Positions 7,171 to 15,816 of a stretch of 26,513 nt of DNA are shown piece after piece. This stretch comes from DASQDN01 sp035630195 (GTDB taxonomy: Bacteria; Acidobacteriota; Terriglobia; Bryobacterales; Bryobacteraceae). Within the stretch, counting starts at the first letter, position 1; every line of letters begins with the position of its first letter. Made by a program: the position numbers and the translations under genes. The stretch is taken from the NCBI GenBank assembly GCA_035630195.1, contig DASQLD010000475.1, forward strand, positions 1 to 26,513, in the 5' to 3' direction. The notes beneath the pieces were generated by a model. It ran no database searches. It saw only the letters and a program-made list of their open reading frames with translations, and had not been told where the DNA came from.

Positions 7171-9906
7171 ATGCGGATACAACGGCTCAGGTATTGGATG
7201 GAAAGCGCTAGACGCAGTGAGGCGCTGCGCGAGGAAATGGAACTTCACCTTGCGGAAAAAGCCGCGGAACTCGAAGCAGACGGTATGACGGCGGAGCGCG
7301 CCCGAGCCGAAGCGCGCCGGCAATTTGGCAACGTTGGACAGAAGCGTGAAGAGTCACGGGAGATTTGGATGACACGGTTTTGGTCGGAACTTGTCCAGGA
7401 TGTCCGTTATGGCTGTCGCACCATGACCACCAACAAGGTGTTCAGCGCGCTTGCGGTCTTGTCTCTGGCGCTCGGCATTGGGGCCAACACGGCGATCTTC
7501 AGCCTGATGGAGTCGATTCTGTTGCGCTCGCTGCCCGTGGCCGATCCCGCGTCGCTAGTGGTCTTGAATTGGCATAGCCCGCCGCCCCAGAACGCCAGCA
7601 AGGAATGGGTTCACGTCGTGCACGGGGTACAAGGCATTCTCTGGCCGGGCGACAAAGGCGCCATGGTCAGCGGGATGTTCCCCTACGCCGCGTTCGAGAG
7701 GCTTCGCGAGGAGAATCCTGTTTTTTCCACACTCTTCGGATACTTCGACGGACAAAGCACTAACCTGGCCATCCGCGGACAGGCCATGAGTGCCAGCACG
7801 GAGTACGTCACCGGCGAGTATTTCCGCGGTCTTGCAGTGTCGTCGGCCGCGGGACGACTGATCGGTCCCGAAGACGACCGTCCAAGCGCGCCGCCGGTGG
7901 CCGTAATCAGTTTCGCTACAAGCCAAAATCGCTTTGGAGGACCGGCGAATGCCATTGGACAACCGATTCTAGTCAACAACGTGCCCTTTACGGTCATCGG
8001 CGTTGCGCCACCGGAATTCTTCGGAGTCGACCCAGCGGCGGCGCCTGACCTCTACCTTCCGTTGCACACGAATCTGCTCATAGACGGCGCCGGAGCGGCT
8101 CGTATGTATGGTGACGGAAACTTCTATTGGATCGAAATGATGGGCCGTCTGCGTCCCGGCGTAAGCATCGCCCAGGCGCAGGCTGTGCTGGCTCCTCGTT
8201 TCAATCAATGGGTTACCACCACCGCGAAGACCGACGGTGAGCGCGCCAAACTGCCCGCGCTGATCCTGAATCCCGGCGCCGCCGGTCTGGGTAGCTTGCG
8301 CCGCCAGTATTCCAAGCCTCTGTACGTGCTCCTGACAATGGTTGCGTTGATCCTGGCGATCGCGTGCGCGAACATCGCCAACCTGCTACTGGCAAGGGCC
8401 GCCGCGCGACGCCGCGAAATGGCTGTCCGGCTCAGTCTGGGAGCGGGACGGTTCCGCGTCGTGCGGCAGTTGCTTACCGAGAGTGTGATGCTGGCCTCGC
8501 TCGGCGGAACTTTAGGCATCTTGTTTGCAATCTGGGGCGTGCGATCGCTGACGCTTCTGTTCTCCAGGGGGCAGGAGAACTTTACGCTGCACGCGGAATT
8601 GAACTGGAACGTGCTGGGCGCGACGGCGGCGCTTTCGATACTTTGCGGCCTGTTATTTGGCCTTGCTCCAGCGATTCAGTCGACGAGTCCGGACGTCATG
8701 CCCGCGCTCAAAAATGGCCGTGGGGGCGGACCCCGCCGCCGCGCGCAGCACGTTCTGGTCGTCGCCCAAATTGCAATGTCTTTTGTCATCCTGGTCGCCG
8801 CGGGTCTGTTTGTCCAAACACTCAACAAGCTGCACTCTGTCCAACTGGGATACGCCCGCGAGAACATCCTCCTGTTCTCGTTGAATGCGCGCCAGGCCGG
8901 ACATCGCGACCCGGAGATCACCACATTTTACACGGACCTGCGCAAGCGCTTCGAAGCGATCCCCGGAGTGAGCAGCGCGACGCTTTCGCGTTCCTCGATC
9001 ATCAGCGCCGGCCGTGCCGGGGCCGCGATCAGGGGGGCGATGAAAATCGGCGCCGTTACCATTGAAGGCGCACGCGTTCTGGGCGCCGGACCGCGTTTCC
9101 TAACGACAATGGAGATTCCGATCCTCGCCGGGCGTGAGATTGACGACCGCGACCAACCGGGCTCGCCACCAGTCGCAGTGATCAGCGAGCGGCTGGCGCG
9201 GACTTACTTTGGGCACGAGAATCCGGTGGGCCGGCGCATCACGCTCCCTGACGAGAAGCGGGATCTCGAAATCGTTGGCGTATCGGCTAACCTGCGGTCC
9301 GGTGGACTGAAAAACGAAGGCGGGAATCCGATGACCTTGTTCGTAGCGCTCAGCCAGTTTTCTCCGGACCGAGTGACCTACGCGCTGCGCACTGCGGGTG
9401 ATCCGCTGGTGTATGTCCGGAGTGTGCATGAGATCGTGCGGGAGGCAGATTCCCGGGTACCCGTCACAAACGTGGTCACACAGGCGGCGGAAATCGATCG
9501 GACCATCAGCCGGGAAATTACGTTTGCGAAACTATGCACGGGCTTCGCGGTTCTTGCTCTGCTTATGGCGTGCGTGGGACTCTACGGAACAATGTCGTAC
9601 AACGTCGCGCGGCAAACCAGCGAGATCGGAATCCGTATGGCGCTCGGTGCGCAACGCAACGTCGTTGTTTGGATGGTTCTGCGCCGCGTTTTACTACTGG
9701 CGGCGCTCGGACTCGCAATCAGCGTGCCTACGGCGCTGATCGGGTTCCGGCTCGTCAAATCGCTTCTGTTCGAGACCCAGCCCAATGATCCGGGAACCCT
9801 GGCCCTTGCCGGTGTCATCCTCCTGAGTGCCGCGATTCTCGCTGGCTATGCGCCGGCAAGGCGAGCGTCCCGAATTGATCCGCTGGCGGCGCTACGGCAG
9901 GAGTAA
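7171..9906 (+). CDS. ADOP-type ABC transporter permease (MacB/FtsX family)
   Basis: A 911-residue permease of the acidobacterial duplicated orphan permease type. An N-terminal helical extension (residues 1-60, including EEMELHLAEKAAELEADGMT and ARRQFGNVGQKREE) precedes TM1 (about 85-110, FSALAVLSLALGIGANTAIF). A MacB_PCD periplasmic domain follows. The first FtsX domain is at about 385-500 (VLLTMVALILAIACANIANL, then RRREMAVRLSLGAGR). A second TM plus periplasmic unit begins near 530 (VVAQIAMSFVILVAAGLFV), and the second FtsX domain is at about 790-905 (SEIGIRMALGAQRNVVVWM). It ends in DPLAALRQE, a conserved terminal motif of the family. No ATPase subunit is encoded nearby, as is usual for these 'orphan' permeases. 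A GGA ribosome-binding site lies 4-5 bases before the ATG. Substrate unknown; macrolide or peptide export is only a family-level analogy. Confidence 0.93.
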   Translation: MRIQRLRYWMESARRSEALREEMELHLAEKAAELEADGMTAERARAEARRQFGNVGQKREESREIWMTRFWSELVQDVRYGCRTMTTNKVFSALAVLSLALGIGANTAIFSLMESILLRSLPVADPASLVVLNWHSPPPQNASKEWVHVVHGVQGILWPGDKGAMVSGMFPYAAFERLREENPVFSTLFGYFDGQSTNLAIRGQAMSASTEYVTGEYFRGLAVSSAAGRLIGPEDDRPSAPPVAVISFATSQNRFGGPANAIGQPILVNNVPFTVIGVAPPEFFGVDPAAAPDLYLPLHTNLLIDGAGAARMYGDGNFYWIEMMGRLRPGVSIAQAQAVLAPRFNQWVTTTAKTDGERAKLPALILNPGAAGLGSLRRQYSKPLYVLLTMVALILAIACANIANLLLARAAARRREMAVRLSLGAGRFRVVRQLLTESVMLASLGGTLGILFAIWGVRSLTLLFSRGQENFTLHAELNWNVLGATAALSILCGLLFGLAPAIQSTSPDVMPALKNGRGGGPRRRAQHVLVVAQIAMSFVILVAAGLFVQTLNKLHSVQLGYARENILLFSLNARQAGHRDPEITTFYTDLRKRFEAIPGVSSATLSRSSIISAGRAGAAIRGAMKIGAVTIEGARVLGAGPRFLTTMEIPILAGREIDDRDQPGSPPVAVISERLARTYFGHENPVGRRITLPDEKRDLEIVGVSANLRSGGLKNEGGNPMTLFVALSQFSPDRVTYALRTAGDPLVYVRSVHEIVREADSRVPVTNVVTQAAEIDRTISREITFAKLCTGFAVLALLMACVGLYGTMSYNVARQTSEIGIRMALGAQRNVVVWMVLRRVLLLAALGLAISVPTALIGFRLVKSLLFETQPNDPGTLALAGVILLSAAILAGYAPARRASRIDPLAALRQE

Positions 9907-10017
9907 GACATCCGTACAGAGCTCGGCGGGATCTAAAACAGGACAGGCCTGTGGGATTTAGGGGCCGCTCCTCCCTTGCTGAAATGCTTCGCGTAAAGGG
10001 TACCTAAGGCCCCGCGA

Positions 10018-10034
10018 CCGGCCCATCGGACCGG
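10018..10034. terminator. Hairpin between convergent genes
   Basis: Arms CCGG...CCGG with inner CC/GG pairs, one mismatch and an ATC loop lie between the convergent ADOP and propeller genes, immediately beyond the stop of the latter. No clean T-tract is seen. It is probably a bidirectional terminator. Confidence 0.4.
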
Positions 10035-10037
10035 CCC

Positions 10038-12335
10038 TTAATGCGTCTTAGGATCGGGGCTTGCCACGATGAGGTACAACCGGCTCGCGGTGGCAAGATA
10101 TAGCGCATCGCCCATCGGCGCCGGAGGCGAATACAGCGGCGCATCCATTTCGATCTGCGCCAGCAATTGCTTTCGCCTTCCGGCACGAAGAACGCTCATG
10201 CTGCCTTCAACGTTCCCCACGTAAAGCCGGTCGCCTGCCAGCAGGAGGGATCCCCAAATCGCCTCGTTCGTCTCGTGCTTCCAGATGTGGGCGCCGGTCG
10301 CCGCGTCCAGACAGTGAATCGTTCCGCCCAGGTCCCCGACGTATAGTAGACCGTCTTTCGCAATGGGCGTTCCCACCACGCGACCGATCTTGCGAGAAGT
10401 CCAGAGGAGTCTGCTCTCGGTGACGTCGCCTTGCCCCTTGGGACTGATCGCATGAATCAGTGAGGGACCGTTGCCGTGGCCGGGACTCTGTCCCATCGCA
10501 ACGAAGACACGGCCGTCCGCGAAGACAGGTGAAGCAATGATAGAGCTACGAGAAAGAACTCCCGGACGCGGAAGCCAGCGGGCGTCCTTGGGATTGCCGT
10601 CAAATCGCCAGATTTCGTGCCCCGACCCGGCGTCGTAGGAACGGAGCCAACCATCCCCTCCACCGAAGAGCACCTGTATACGCCCATTGACATTGGCCGC
10701 CACAGGGCTGGACCACTGGCCGTGTAGCGCCTGCTCGCCGGGGCCGATGGCGCCCCAGACCACTTCGCCCGAACGCTTGTCCACCGCAATCAGACTGGGA
10801 GCGCGCGGCGATGGTACGCGCGTGTGGCCTTCATTTTGCCCGTTCGACGTAGAGACCATCAGCAGATCGCCCACCGGCAACACTTCGCTATTGGTGGCTT
10901 CATGCGGAAAGACGCCTAATCGTCCGCACATGTCCAACTCCCAGACGATGTCGGCTGCCGCGTTGTCCTGAAAGACCTCCTCTCGATACGGGCCATTGTT
11001 CTCGCCATCTCGAAAACCCCGTGTGTCGAGGCAACGAAGTTGGCACTCGGCCGTGACATAGTACACCCGGTTGCCTTCCACATACGGCGTACTTGTCGTC
11101 GAAGGCAACAGAAACTCTCGCAGACCTCGCTCTACTCGCCCAGCTACGTCCTGCCAAAGGAATTTGCCGTCCTTCGCTTGAAATGCCAAGAGCACGCCGG
11201 CATGTTTCTGGTAGGCGGGGTTCATGCGCTTTCCGTTGTCAGTGCCAACATAAACCGCATCGCCGGCAACCACGGGACGACCAAACGTTTCATTCCCCAA
11301 CTCGACACTCCAGACGATGTTCCGACCGGTGGTTGTATCCCAGTCAATCGGAGGATTGCCTGTTTGGACAACCGCCGATTGGAGTGGGGGCGCCACGGAA
11401 TGCGCGGCCACAACTGGTGACGCGAGAGGCTTTCCGGATTTGACTCCAGCGATTCGACTCAACGCCCACTCTGCTTCGTTACGCAATATGGGATCGTTGG
11501 CTGCTGCCTTCAAAGCCTCCCGGGCTGACCGGGCGCTTGGTCCGATGCTGCCCAGAGCTCCGGCCGCGAGGATACGCACATAGAAAAATTCATCCCCCAG
11601 AGCTTCGATGAGCTGCGGTACTGCAGATTGCGCAGCCGGCCCGATGCTTCCCAGTGCCTCACACGCCGCCCATCGAACGCCCGGAATCGGATCGTCTAGA
11701 GCTCGCGCCAACGGCTTTGTCGCCTTGGCCGCGTTCGAACCGATAGCAGCCAAAGCCTCGGCCGCGTAGATGCGCACGTATGGATCCTCGTGGGAAAGAG
11801 TGCCAACGAGAGCGCCTACCGAAGGGCTGGCCCTCTTGCCTAAAGCGCCCAAGGCTCGTGCGGCATCGCCCGCGACCGTCGAATCCTCGTCTCTCAGCGC
11901 CCGCCTCAACGCGTGTTGATTCCATTCTGTATGCGGCGCCAAGTCAACCAATTCACTGATCGCGCTTTGCCGGACGGAGTCCAGCTCATGCCGCAGCAGG
12001 TTCACCAGCAGCGGAATGGCAGGAGGACCGATCCGCTGGATGATTTCAAAAGTCACGACGTGCAGCTCTTCATGCTGGGGATCGAGGAATTGTCTCAGCA
12101 AAGGTAGCGAACGGCCCGAGCCTTTGACCAGGGCGGCTTCAGCGGCTGCGCGGACCTTAGGGTCGTTCGCCAGTAGGCGATTTGCCCAGTCACGTACTAG
12201 GGCGGTGTTTCGGGAAATACCGGACTCCGTCTGGGGCGGCCGTGACTGGGACAGCGCGAACGCCTGGCTGAGGCCGGCTGCCAATATCATCGCGTGGGTA
12301 TGTCTTTTTAGTAGTGATCTCATGTATCCGTTCAC
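10038..12335 (-). CDS. Secreted HEAT-repeat / PQQ-like beta-propeller fusion protein
   Basis: A 765-residue two-part protein. The frame opens with GTG at 12335, but an ATG four codons in (12323) with GGA upstream gives a cleaner signal peptide (MRSLLKRHTHAMILAAGLSQAFA) and may be the real start. Residues about 50-300 are HEAT/PBS-lyase-like repeats of about 38 residues: DPYVRIYAAEALAAIGSNA, IPGVRWAACEALGSIGPAA and EFFYVRILAAGALGSIGPSA are clear copies. Residues about 325-760 form a PQQ-like propeller, with blades such as VAGDAVYVGTDNGK, LIAVDKRSGEVVWGAIGP, KDGLLYVGDLGGTIHCLDAA and LAGDRLYVGNVEGSMSVL. No cofactor-binding or dehydrogenase active-site signature is visible, so it is probably a binding or scaffold protein and not a quinoprotein enzyme. 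It stands alone between a convergent permease gene and a membrane protein gene. Confidence 0.85.
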   Translation of the reverse strand: MNGYMRSLLKRHTHAMILAAGLSQAFALSQSRPPQTESGISRNTALVRDWANRLLANDPKVRAAAEAALVKGSGRSLPLLRQFLDPQHEELHVVTFEIIQRIGPPAIPLLVNLLRHELDSVRQSAISELVDLAPHTEWNQHALRRALRDEDSTVAGDAARALGALGKRASPSVGALVGTLSHEDPYVRIYAAEALAAIGSNAAKATKPLARALDDPIPGVRWAACEALGSIGPAAQSAVPQLIEALGDEFFYVRILAAGALGSIGPSARSAREALKAAANDPILRNEAEWALSRIAGVKSGKPLASPVVAAHSVAPPLQSAVVQTGNPPIDWDTTTGRNIVWSVELGNETFGRPVVAGDAVYVGTDNGKRMNPAYQKHAGVLLAFQAKDGKFLWQDVAGRVERGLREFLLPSTTSTPYVEGNRVYYVTAECQLRCLDTRGFRDGENNGPYREEVFQDNAAADIVWELDMCGRLGVFPHEATNSEVLPVGDLLMVSTSNGQNEGHTRVPSPRAPSLIAVDKRSGEVVWGAIGPGEQALHGQWSSPVAANVNGRIQVLFGGGDGWLRSYDAGSGHEIWRFDGNPKDARWLPRPGVLSRSSIIASPVFADGRVFVAMGQSPGHGNGPSLIHAISPKGQGDVTESRLLWTSRKIGRVVGTPIAKDGLLYVGDLGGTIHCLDAATGAHIWKHETNEAIWGSLLLAGDRLYVGNVEGSMSVLRAGRRKQLLAQIEMDAPLYSPPAPMGDALYLATASRLYLIVASPDPKTH

Positions 12336-12452
12336 GAACGCGTCACGTTCCCGCTCACCCGCAGCCGATCGCGGAATTGATGGCTCTACGCAACGACACG
12401 GTTCACAATATCCGTCCCGACCACCGGCGGAGGAGTTATACGCCTGACTTTC

Positions 12453-12986
12453 CTATTCGGCGCGCGCTGCGTGCCGGCCTATAAACGCAAACAGGAAGAG
12501 GATCGCTGCTGTGAGCCAGGCCCCGAGACTGAGCGGCGTTGGCAGATACATGCCAATCGCGACACCACTCATGACCAGAATTGCGCACAGGCCGGCAAAC
12601 TGCCACATGCCGTAAAGGAATACCAACGGTAAGTAATGAGCTCCCAAAGTGATCATGAACGCTGGATAGAACCACGATGGTCGAAGTGCTCCAATGCCGA
12701 TCACCACGGGTAGCGTGAGCGGCAGCGTGAAAGCAACCTGGAGACCAAGCGCGTTCATCGGATGTCCCTTCGGAAGCGCATAAGCATTCCCCATGCCGCG
12801 CAACAGCAGTTGTGTAAAAGGAAAGATGAGAAACCCGCCCAGAACAAGGATCATCCCTCCCAAATAAAGGGAGTACCACGTGCACGCCGCTGCCGACGTA
12901 CCCCACAGCACAGCCGAGACAAGCTGACCGGCAAATCCCCCAAGGAAAGTCGTGCGAACGTCTTTCTGCGCTTCAGCGATTTCCAT
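12453..12986 (-). CDS. DUF7010-like integral membrane protein
   Basis: 177 residues from the ATG at 12986. The frame is open 20 codons further upstream, but MEIAEAQKDVRTTFLGGFAG is the natural N-terminus: an amphipathic start like that I associate with the DUF7010 family. A perfect TATAAT -10 sits seven bases before this ATG, which would put the transcription start at or next to the A of the ATG. Five or six membrane spans follow (for example LVSAVLWGTSAAACTWYSLY, LGGMILVLGGFLIFPF, LPLTLPVVIGIGAL, LAGCAI-type helix near LCAILVMSGVAIGMYL and LTAAILFLFAFIG), ending in a basic tail. Function unknown. It is not clearly in an operon. Family assignment is from memory of the N-terminal motif and topology. 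Confidence 0.72.
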   Translation of the reverse strand: MEIAEAQKDVRTTFLGGFAGQLVSAVLWGTSAAACTWYSLYLGGMILVLGGFLIFPFTQLLLRGMGNAYALPKGHPMNALGLQVAFTLPLTLPVVIGIGALRPSWFYPAFMITLGAHYLPLVFLYGMWQFAGLCAILVMSGVAIGMYLPTPLSLGAWLTAAILFLFAFIGRHAARAE

Positions 12987-12993
12987 CCCGCCG

Positions 12994-12999
12994 ATTATA
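12994..12999 (-). promoter_or_regulatory. -10 element immediately before the DUF7010-like gene
   Basis: The minus strand reads TATAAT at 12999-12994, followed by CGGCGGG and then the ATG. A weak -35 (CTGAAG) lies 17-18 bases upstream. This spacing predicts a leaderless transcript and supports the ATG at 12986 over the longer frame. Confidence 0.45.
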
Positions 13000-13415
13000 A
13001 AGGGCATCAGCCACGACTTCAGGCGAGTAATCTGTCGTCCATCCAATCGCGTCAGACGCTCAATCGTAGAACTCGAGCTCCGGATTGGGTAGTGCTTACA
13101 ATTCTGTCTCCACAGTCAGGCGCCGCGCGCTATCGCACTCGCGGCGATAAGAACGTCGCCAAGTTCAACGGAGTGGCGCTTCCTTGCTTATACTGCAGAG
13201 GACACAAGACGTCAGGTGTGAATCTGCGTGCTCGGGTCAATCCGCACTCCGAGCGTGGACGCGCCGCGCAAGCTCAGGCGCCAACTCTTGAATCAGCTTC
13301 CAACAAGTCAAGTGGAAAAGGACCAGGCTATGTAATCTCTTGGGCTCTCGGTTGGAAGATCGCAAACACCGTCGATTAGGCGTACTCGTCAGCCATGGAG
13401 GGATCAATCGGGGTT
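13000..13415. other. Intergenic region, no gene recognised
   Basis: About 430 bases, counting back to the DUF7010-like start, without a supported gene. Plus-strand and minus-strand frames here show no ribosome-binding site and no family resemblance. A TATACT hexamer at 13187-13192 lacks a correctly spaced -35. The stretch may contain eroded sequence belonging to the broken beta-lactamase-family gene that follows. Confidence 0.5.
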
Positions 13416-14079
13416 TCACTCGTTAGCGGAGATGTCGCCATGCCGAAAGTCGACATATGTAATTCTGACGAACGGCGAGAATGGGAACGCATCAGCTGGT
13501 TTTGGATCCATGACAGCGATTAGGAACCGGGCGTAGTCGGTTGCGGTCGTCAGCAGTCCGCCCATTGCGCTGTACCGCGCCGCATCTGCTGACGTGTACT
13601 TACGTAATGCCAGCGGCCGGCCTTGTTCATCATGGGCTCGCACCAGATTCCCGGCAAGCCGGTCATGCCACAAGTAGACAGACATTCCCATGCTGAGTGG
13701 TTGAAGAACGTTCGTCTGCATATACGAATCGAAATCGGTACCGCATACCTTGAGATCCAATTCGTAAGTACCGCAGGGTGAAGTCAGCACATGCCCGGTC
13801 AATCTGGTTGTGACCGATTGCAAGTACGCGTAGCCTTCCCCGGTATAATTCCACTTCTCGCCTGGCCTGAAACTGATCAGCAAGGGATGCTCCCGGGACC
13901 GGATGTCCGGAAGGCCGCTCGTGTGACATAGAACGTTTTTCAAACTGTTGAAATGCTGCGTCCAGTAGTGTTGCGCATCTGACGTCGACCGGGGTGAGCA
14001 TCCCCCGAGTGCGAGAAGTGACGAACCCACTACTGTGTCGCAGGAACTCCCTTCGAGAGACATTCAGCAGCATTCCCAT
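13416..14079 (-). pseudogene. Broken Tat-lipoprotein of the serine beta-lactamase family
   Basis: The two halves of a leader are in different frames. From the ATG at 14079 the sequence reads NVSRREFLRHS, a twin-arginine motif. The overlapping frame, open as a 215-codon ORF from 14063, then reads VVGSSLLALGGCSPRSTSD, the hydrophobic part and lipobox. Joined, they give a normal Tat-lipoprotein leader, so a frameshift lies near 14030. The body contains LCHTSGLPD, FRPGEKWNYTGEGYAYLQ and SAMGGLLTTATDYARFLIAV, all typical of class C beta-lactamase-like hydrolases and DD-peptidases. The region that should carry the nucleophile motif SxxK is missing: only about 15 residues separate the lipobox segment from LCHTSG. 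The C-terminus also stops soon after FLIAV. It was probably a cell-envelope serine hydrolase and is now inactive. Confidence 0.7.
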
Positions 14080-14267
14080 ATCCTAATCAACCGCGCGATT
14101 TTAACGCGCGGCAGCACAAGTCGCTAAGCGCCCCGGTGTTCCGCATCCTCTATCGAAAAAGCTGTGTGGGAACCGAGTACTCAGGGTCAAGATCCAGGAC
14201 GGCGATCTGGGTCGCGATGCGAATTCCGAAAAGGCCTCGGGTATTTATGACAACACTGATACCCTGC

Positions 14268-14618
14268 TCACTTCCTGAGGATTTTGTCCATGGCCTTCCC
14301 CTTGGCCAATTCATCCACCAGCTTGTCAAGGTAACGGATCTGTTGCATCAGCTTATCCTCGATCTCCTCCACGCGATAGCCGCAGATTACGCCTGTAATT
14401 TTGGAGACATTAGGGTTGATCCGTGGCGCCCGGGCGAAGAAGGTCTCAAAGTCGACGTTCTTCTGGATCTGCTGCTGCAACGCCTGTTCATCGTAGCCTG
14501 TGAGCCAATGGATGATGGCATGCACCTCCTGCTTCGTGCGTCCCTTCTTCTCGGCCTTGGCGATGTAATGCGGGTATACGCTCGCAAACGCCATTCTGGA
14601 TATTCTCGCGCTGTCCAT
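14268..14618 (-). CDS. DUF2200 family protein
   Basis: 116 residues, about the usual length of the family. The sequence is strongly conserved in type: RISRMAFASVYPHYIAKAEK near the N-terminus, GRTKQEVHAIIHWLTGYDE in the middle, then PRINPNVSKITGVICGYRVE and DKLMQQIRYLDKLVDELAKG, ending in MDKILRK. The family is a small cytoplasmic helical protein found in diverse bacteria, and its biochemical role is not known to me. No Shine-Dalgarno sequence is obvious before the ATG. It is divergent from the Tat-HUMPS gene with about 100 bases between starts, so the two may share regulatory sequence. Family confidence is high and function unknown. Confidence 0.9.
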   Translation of the reverse strand: MDSARISRMAFASVYPHYIAKAEKKGRTKQEVHAIIHWLTGYDEQALQQQIQKNVDFETFFARAPRINPNVSKITGVICGYRVEEIEDKLMQQIRYLDKLVDELAKGKAMDKILRK

Positions 14619-14720
14619 GTGCGTATTGTTGCTGCTCTTCGAAGCGTTCGTGAACTCCTGGGAGACAACCAGGGACGTTCGAGGTTAACATGAGGCTACG
14701 TCCTTCAAGGAGCTGCGATT

Positions 14721-15680
14721 ATGGAGCGCAAGAACCCGCCCGACTTTCTGCAGAAACCGCTCGATCTCTTTGGCGAATACCGGCACGTACAGATCGACCG
14801 GCGATCGTTCCTCGATGGCGCGCGCAGGTTTGCTGTGAGCGGGCTGGCGGTCGGCGCGGCCTTCGAGATGATGTGGTCCAACTATGCCTGGGCCCAGGTG
14901 GGGAAGGAGACCCACTCGGCCTCTGCCCGCGTCCTCGATCAGCTTAGAACACGCTTCACGTTCCAGATCTCGGTCGACGTGGCCACCTTGCACCAAGGCT
15001 TGGGGGTTGCCACTGCGGCGTTGAAGGGCGGCGTCAACATTGTCGAAATGGGGACGCCGCTGCTCAAGAACGAAGGCGTCTCGAACGTCGTGCCGGCCTT
15101 CCGCAAACAGTTTCCCAAGGCGCTCCTGTTGGCCGATATGAAGACTATGGACGGCGGCGCCTCCGAGGCGCGCGGCGTCTATGCGGGCGGCGGCAACATC
15201 GTTGATTTCCTCGCGCTCGCGGGTGTCGATACGGCGAAGGCGGTCTGCAGCGTGCGCGACGAGTTTAGGCGCGCCGGCTCTGAACTCCCGCGGCTAGCCT
15301 TTGCCGATATCCTCGTGCCACACCAGGGCCCGTCCGCGCAAGCCGCCGAGGTCGCGCTTCGCATGCTCGAGGCCGGTGTGGATGCGGTCGGCGTTCACTT
15401 GCAGTCGGACGCGCGGCGCGCCGACCCCAAGCTCATCGCCAGCGACTTTCTCGGTGACATGGCCCGCGCCATCTTCGGGCGCGTCGGCAAGGCCGCCCCG
15501 GTGCAGGTAGTCGGTGGACTTAGCGGCGCTCAGGCGAAAAGCCTTGCCCGCGCGGGGCTGCGCGCCTTCGTCATTAGCGGTAATCTCGGCCAACCGGACA
15601 CCGTCACGCGCTACAACCTGCCAGCGGCCGAAATTGAGCGTTTGATCGCCGGTTTCATTGCCGAAGTCTCGAGCGCTTAA
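14721..15680 (+). CDS. Tat-exported HUMPS-family (3-hexulose-6-phosphate synthase-like) protein
   Basis: 319 residues with a strong AAGGAG ribosome-binding site eight bases before the ATG. Residues 1-60 are a long twin-arginine leader: LFGEYRHVQIDRRSFLDGAR (Arg27-Arg28) followed by a hydrophobic stretch and NYAWAQ. This region looks like the leader of exported dienelactone hydrolases. From about residue 78 the protein is a TIM-barrel of the OMP-decarboxylase/HUMPS superfamily: FQISVDVATLHQGL, NIVEMGTPLLKNEGV, ADMKTMDGG (Asp139, Lys141, Asp144 form the D-x-K-x-x-D catalytic signature), DAVGVHLQSDARR, and VQVVGGLSGAQAKS near the phosphate-binding end. Family members convert formaldehyde plus ribulose-5-phosphate or decarboxylate ketogulonate-6-phosphate in the cytoplasm, so an exported version is odd. 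No phi/hxlB isomerase lies nearby. The enzymatic reaction cannot be read from the sequence. Confidence 0.85.
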   Translation: MERKNPPDFLQKPLDLFGEYRHVQIDRRSFLDGARRFAVSGLAVGAAFEMMWSNYAWAQVGKETHSASARVLDQLRTRFTFQISVDVATLHQGLGVATAALKGGVNIVEMGTPLLKNEGVSNVVPAFRKQFPKALLLADMKTMDGGASEARGVYAGGGNIVDFLALAGVDTAKAVCSVRDEFRRAGSELPRLAFADILVPHQGPSAQAAEVALRMLEAGVDAVGVHLQSDARRADPKLIASDFLGDMARAIFGRVGKAAPVQVVGGLSGAQAKSLARAGLRAFVISGNLGQPDTVTRYNLPAAEIERLIAGFIAEVSSA

Positions 15681-15816
15681 GTTAGCCTCGCCCTGTCGTT
15701 GGCCGACAACGGAAGCGAAAGCGTCGGCAAGGCGTCAGACGCACTGCCCATGCCCGCTGTCAGAAGATTCACGTAAGGAATCACCAGGAATCGAACAATA
15801 GTGGAGCAAATAAGCC

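Noticed and set aside
8364..9065. Plus-strand ORF of 233 codons inside the permease gene
   Set aside because: Alternate frame of the ADOP gene. Its translation is Arg/Pro-rich, as expected for a shifted GC-rich frame.
13187..13192. TATACT as a plus-strand -10 element
   Set aside because: No -35 hexamer at 16-18 bases and no plus-strand gene downstream for more than 1 kb.
12762..13379. Plus-strand ORF of 205 codons
   Set aside because: Its first part is antisense to the DUF7010-like gene, and the rest runs through an intergenic region with low-complexity, basic composition.
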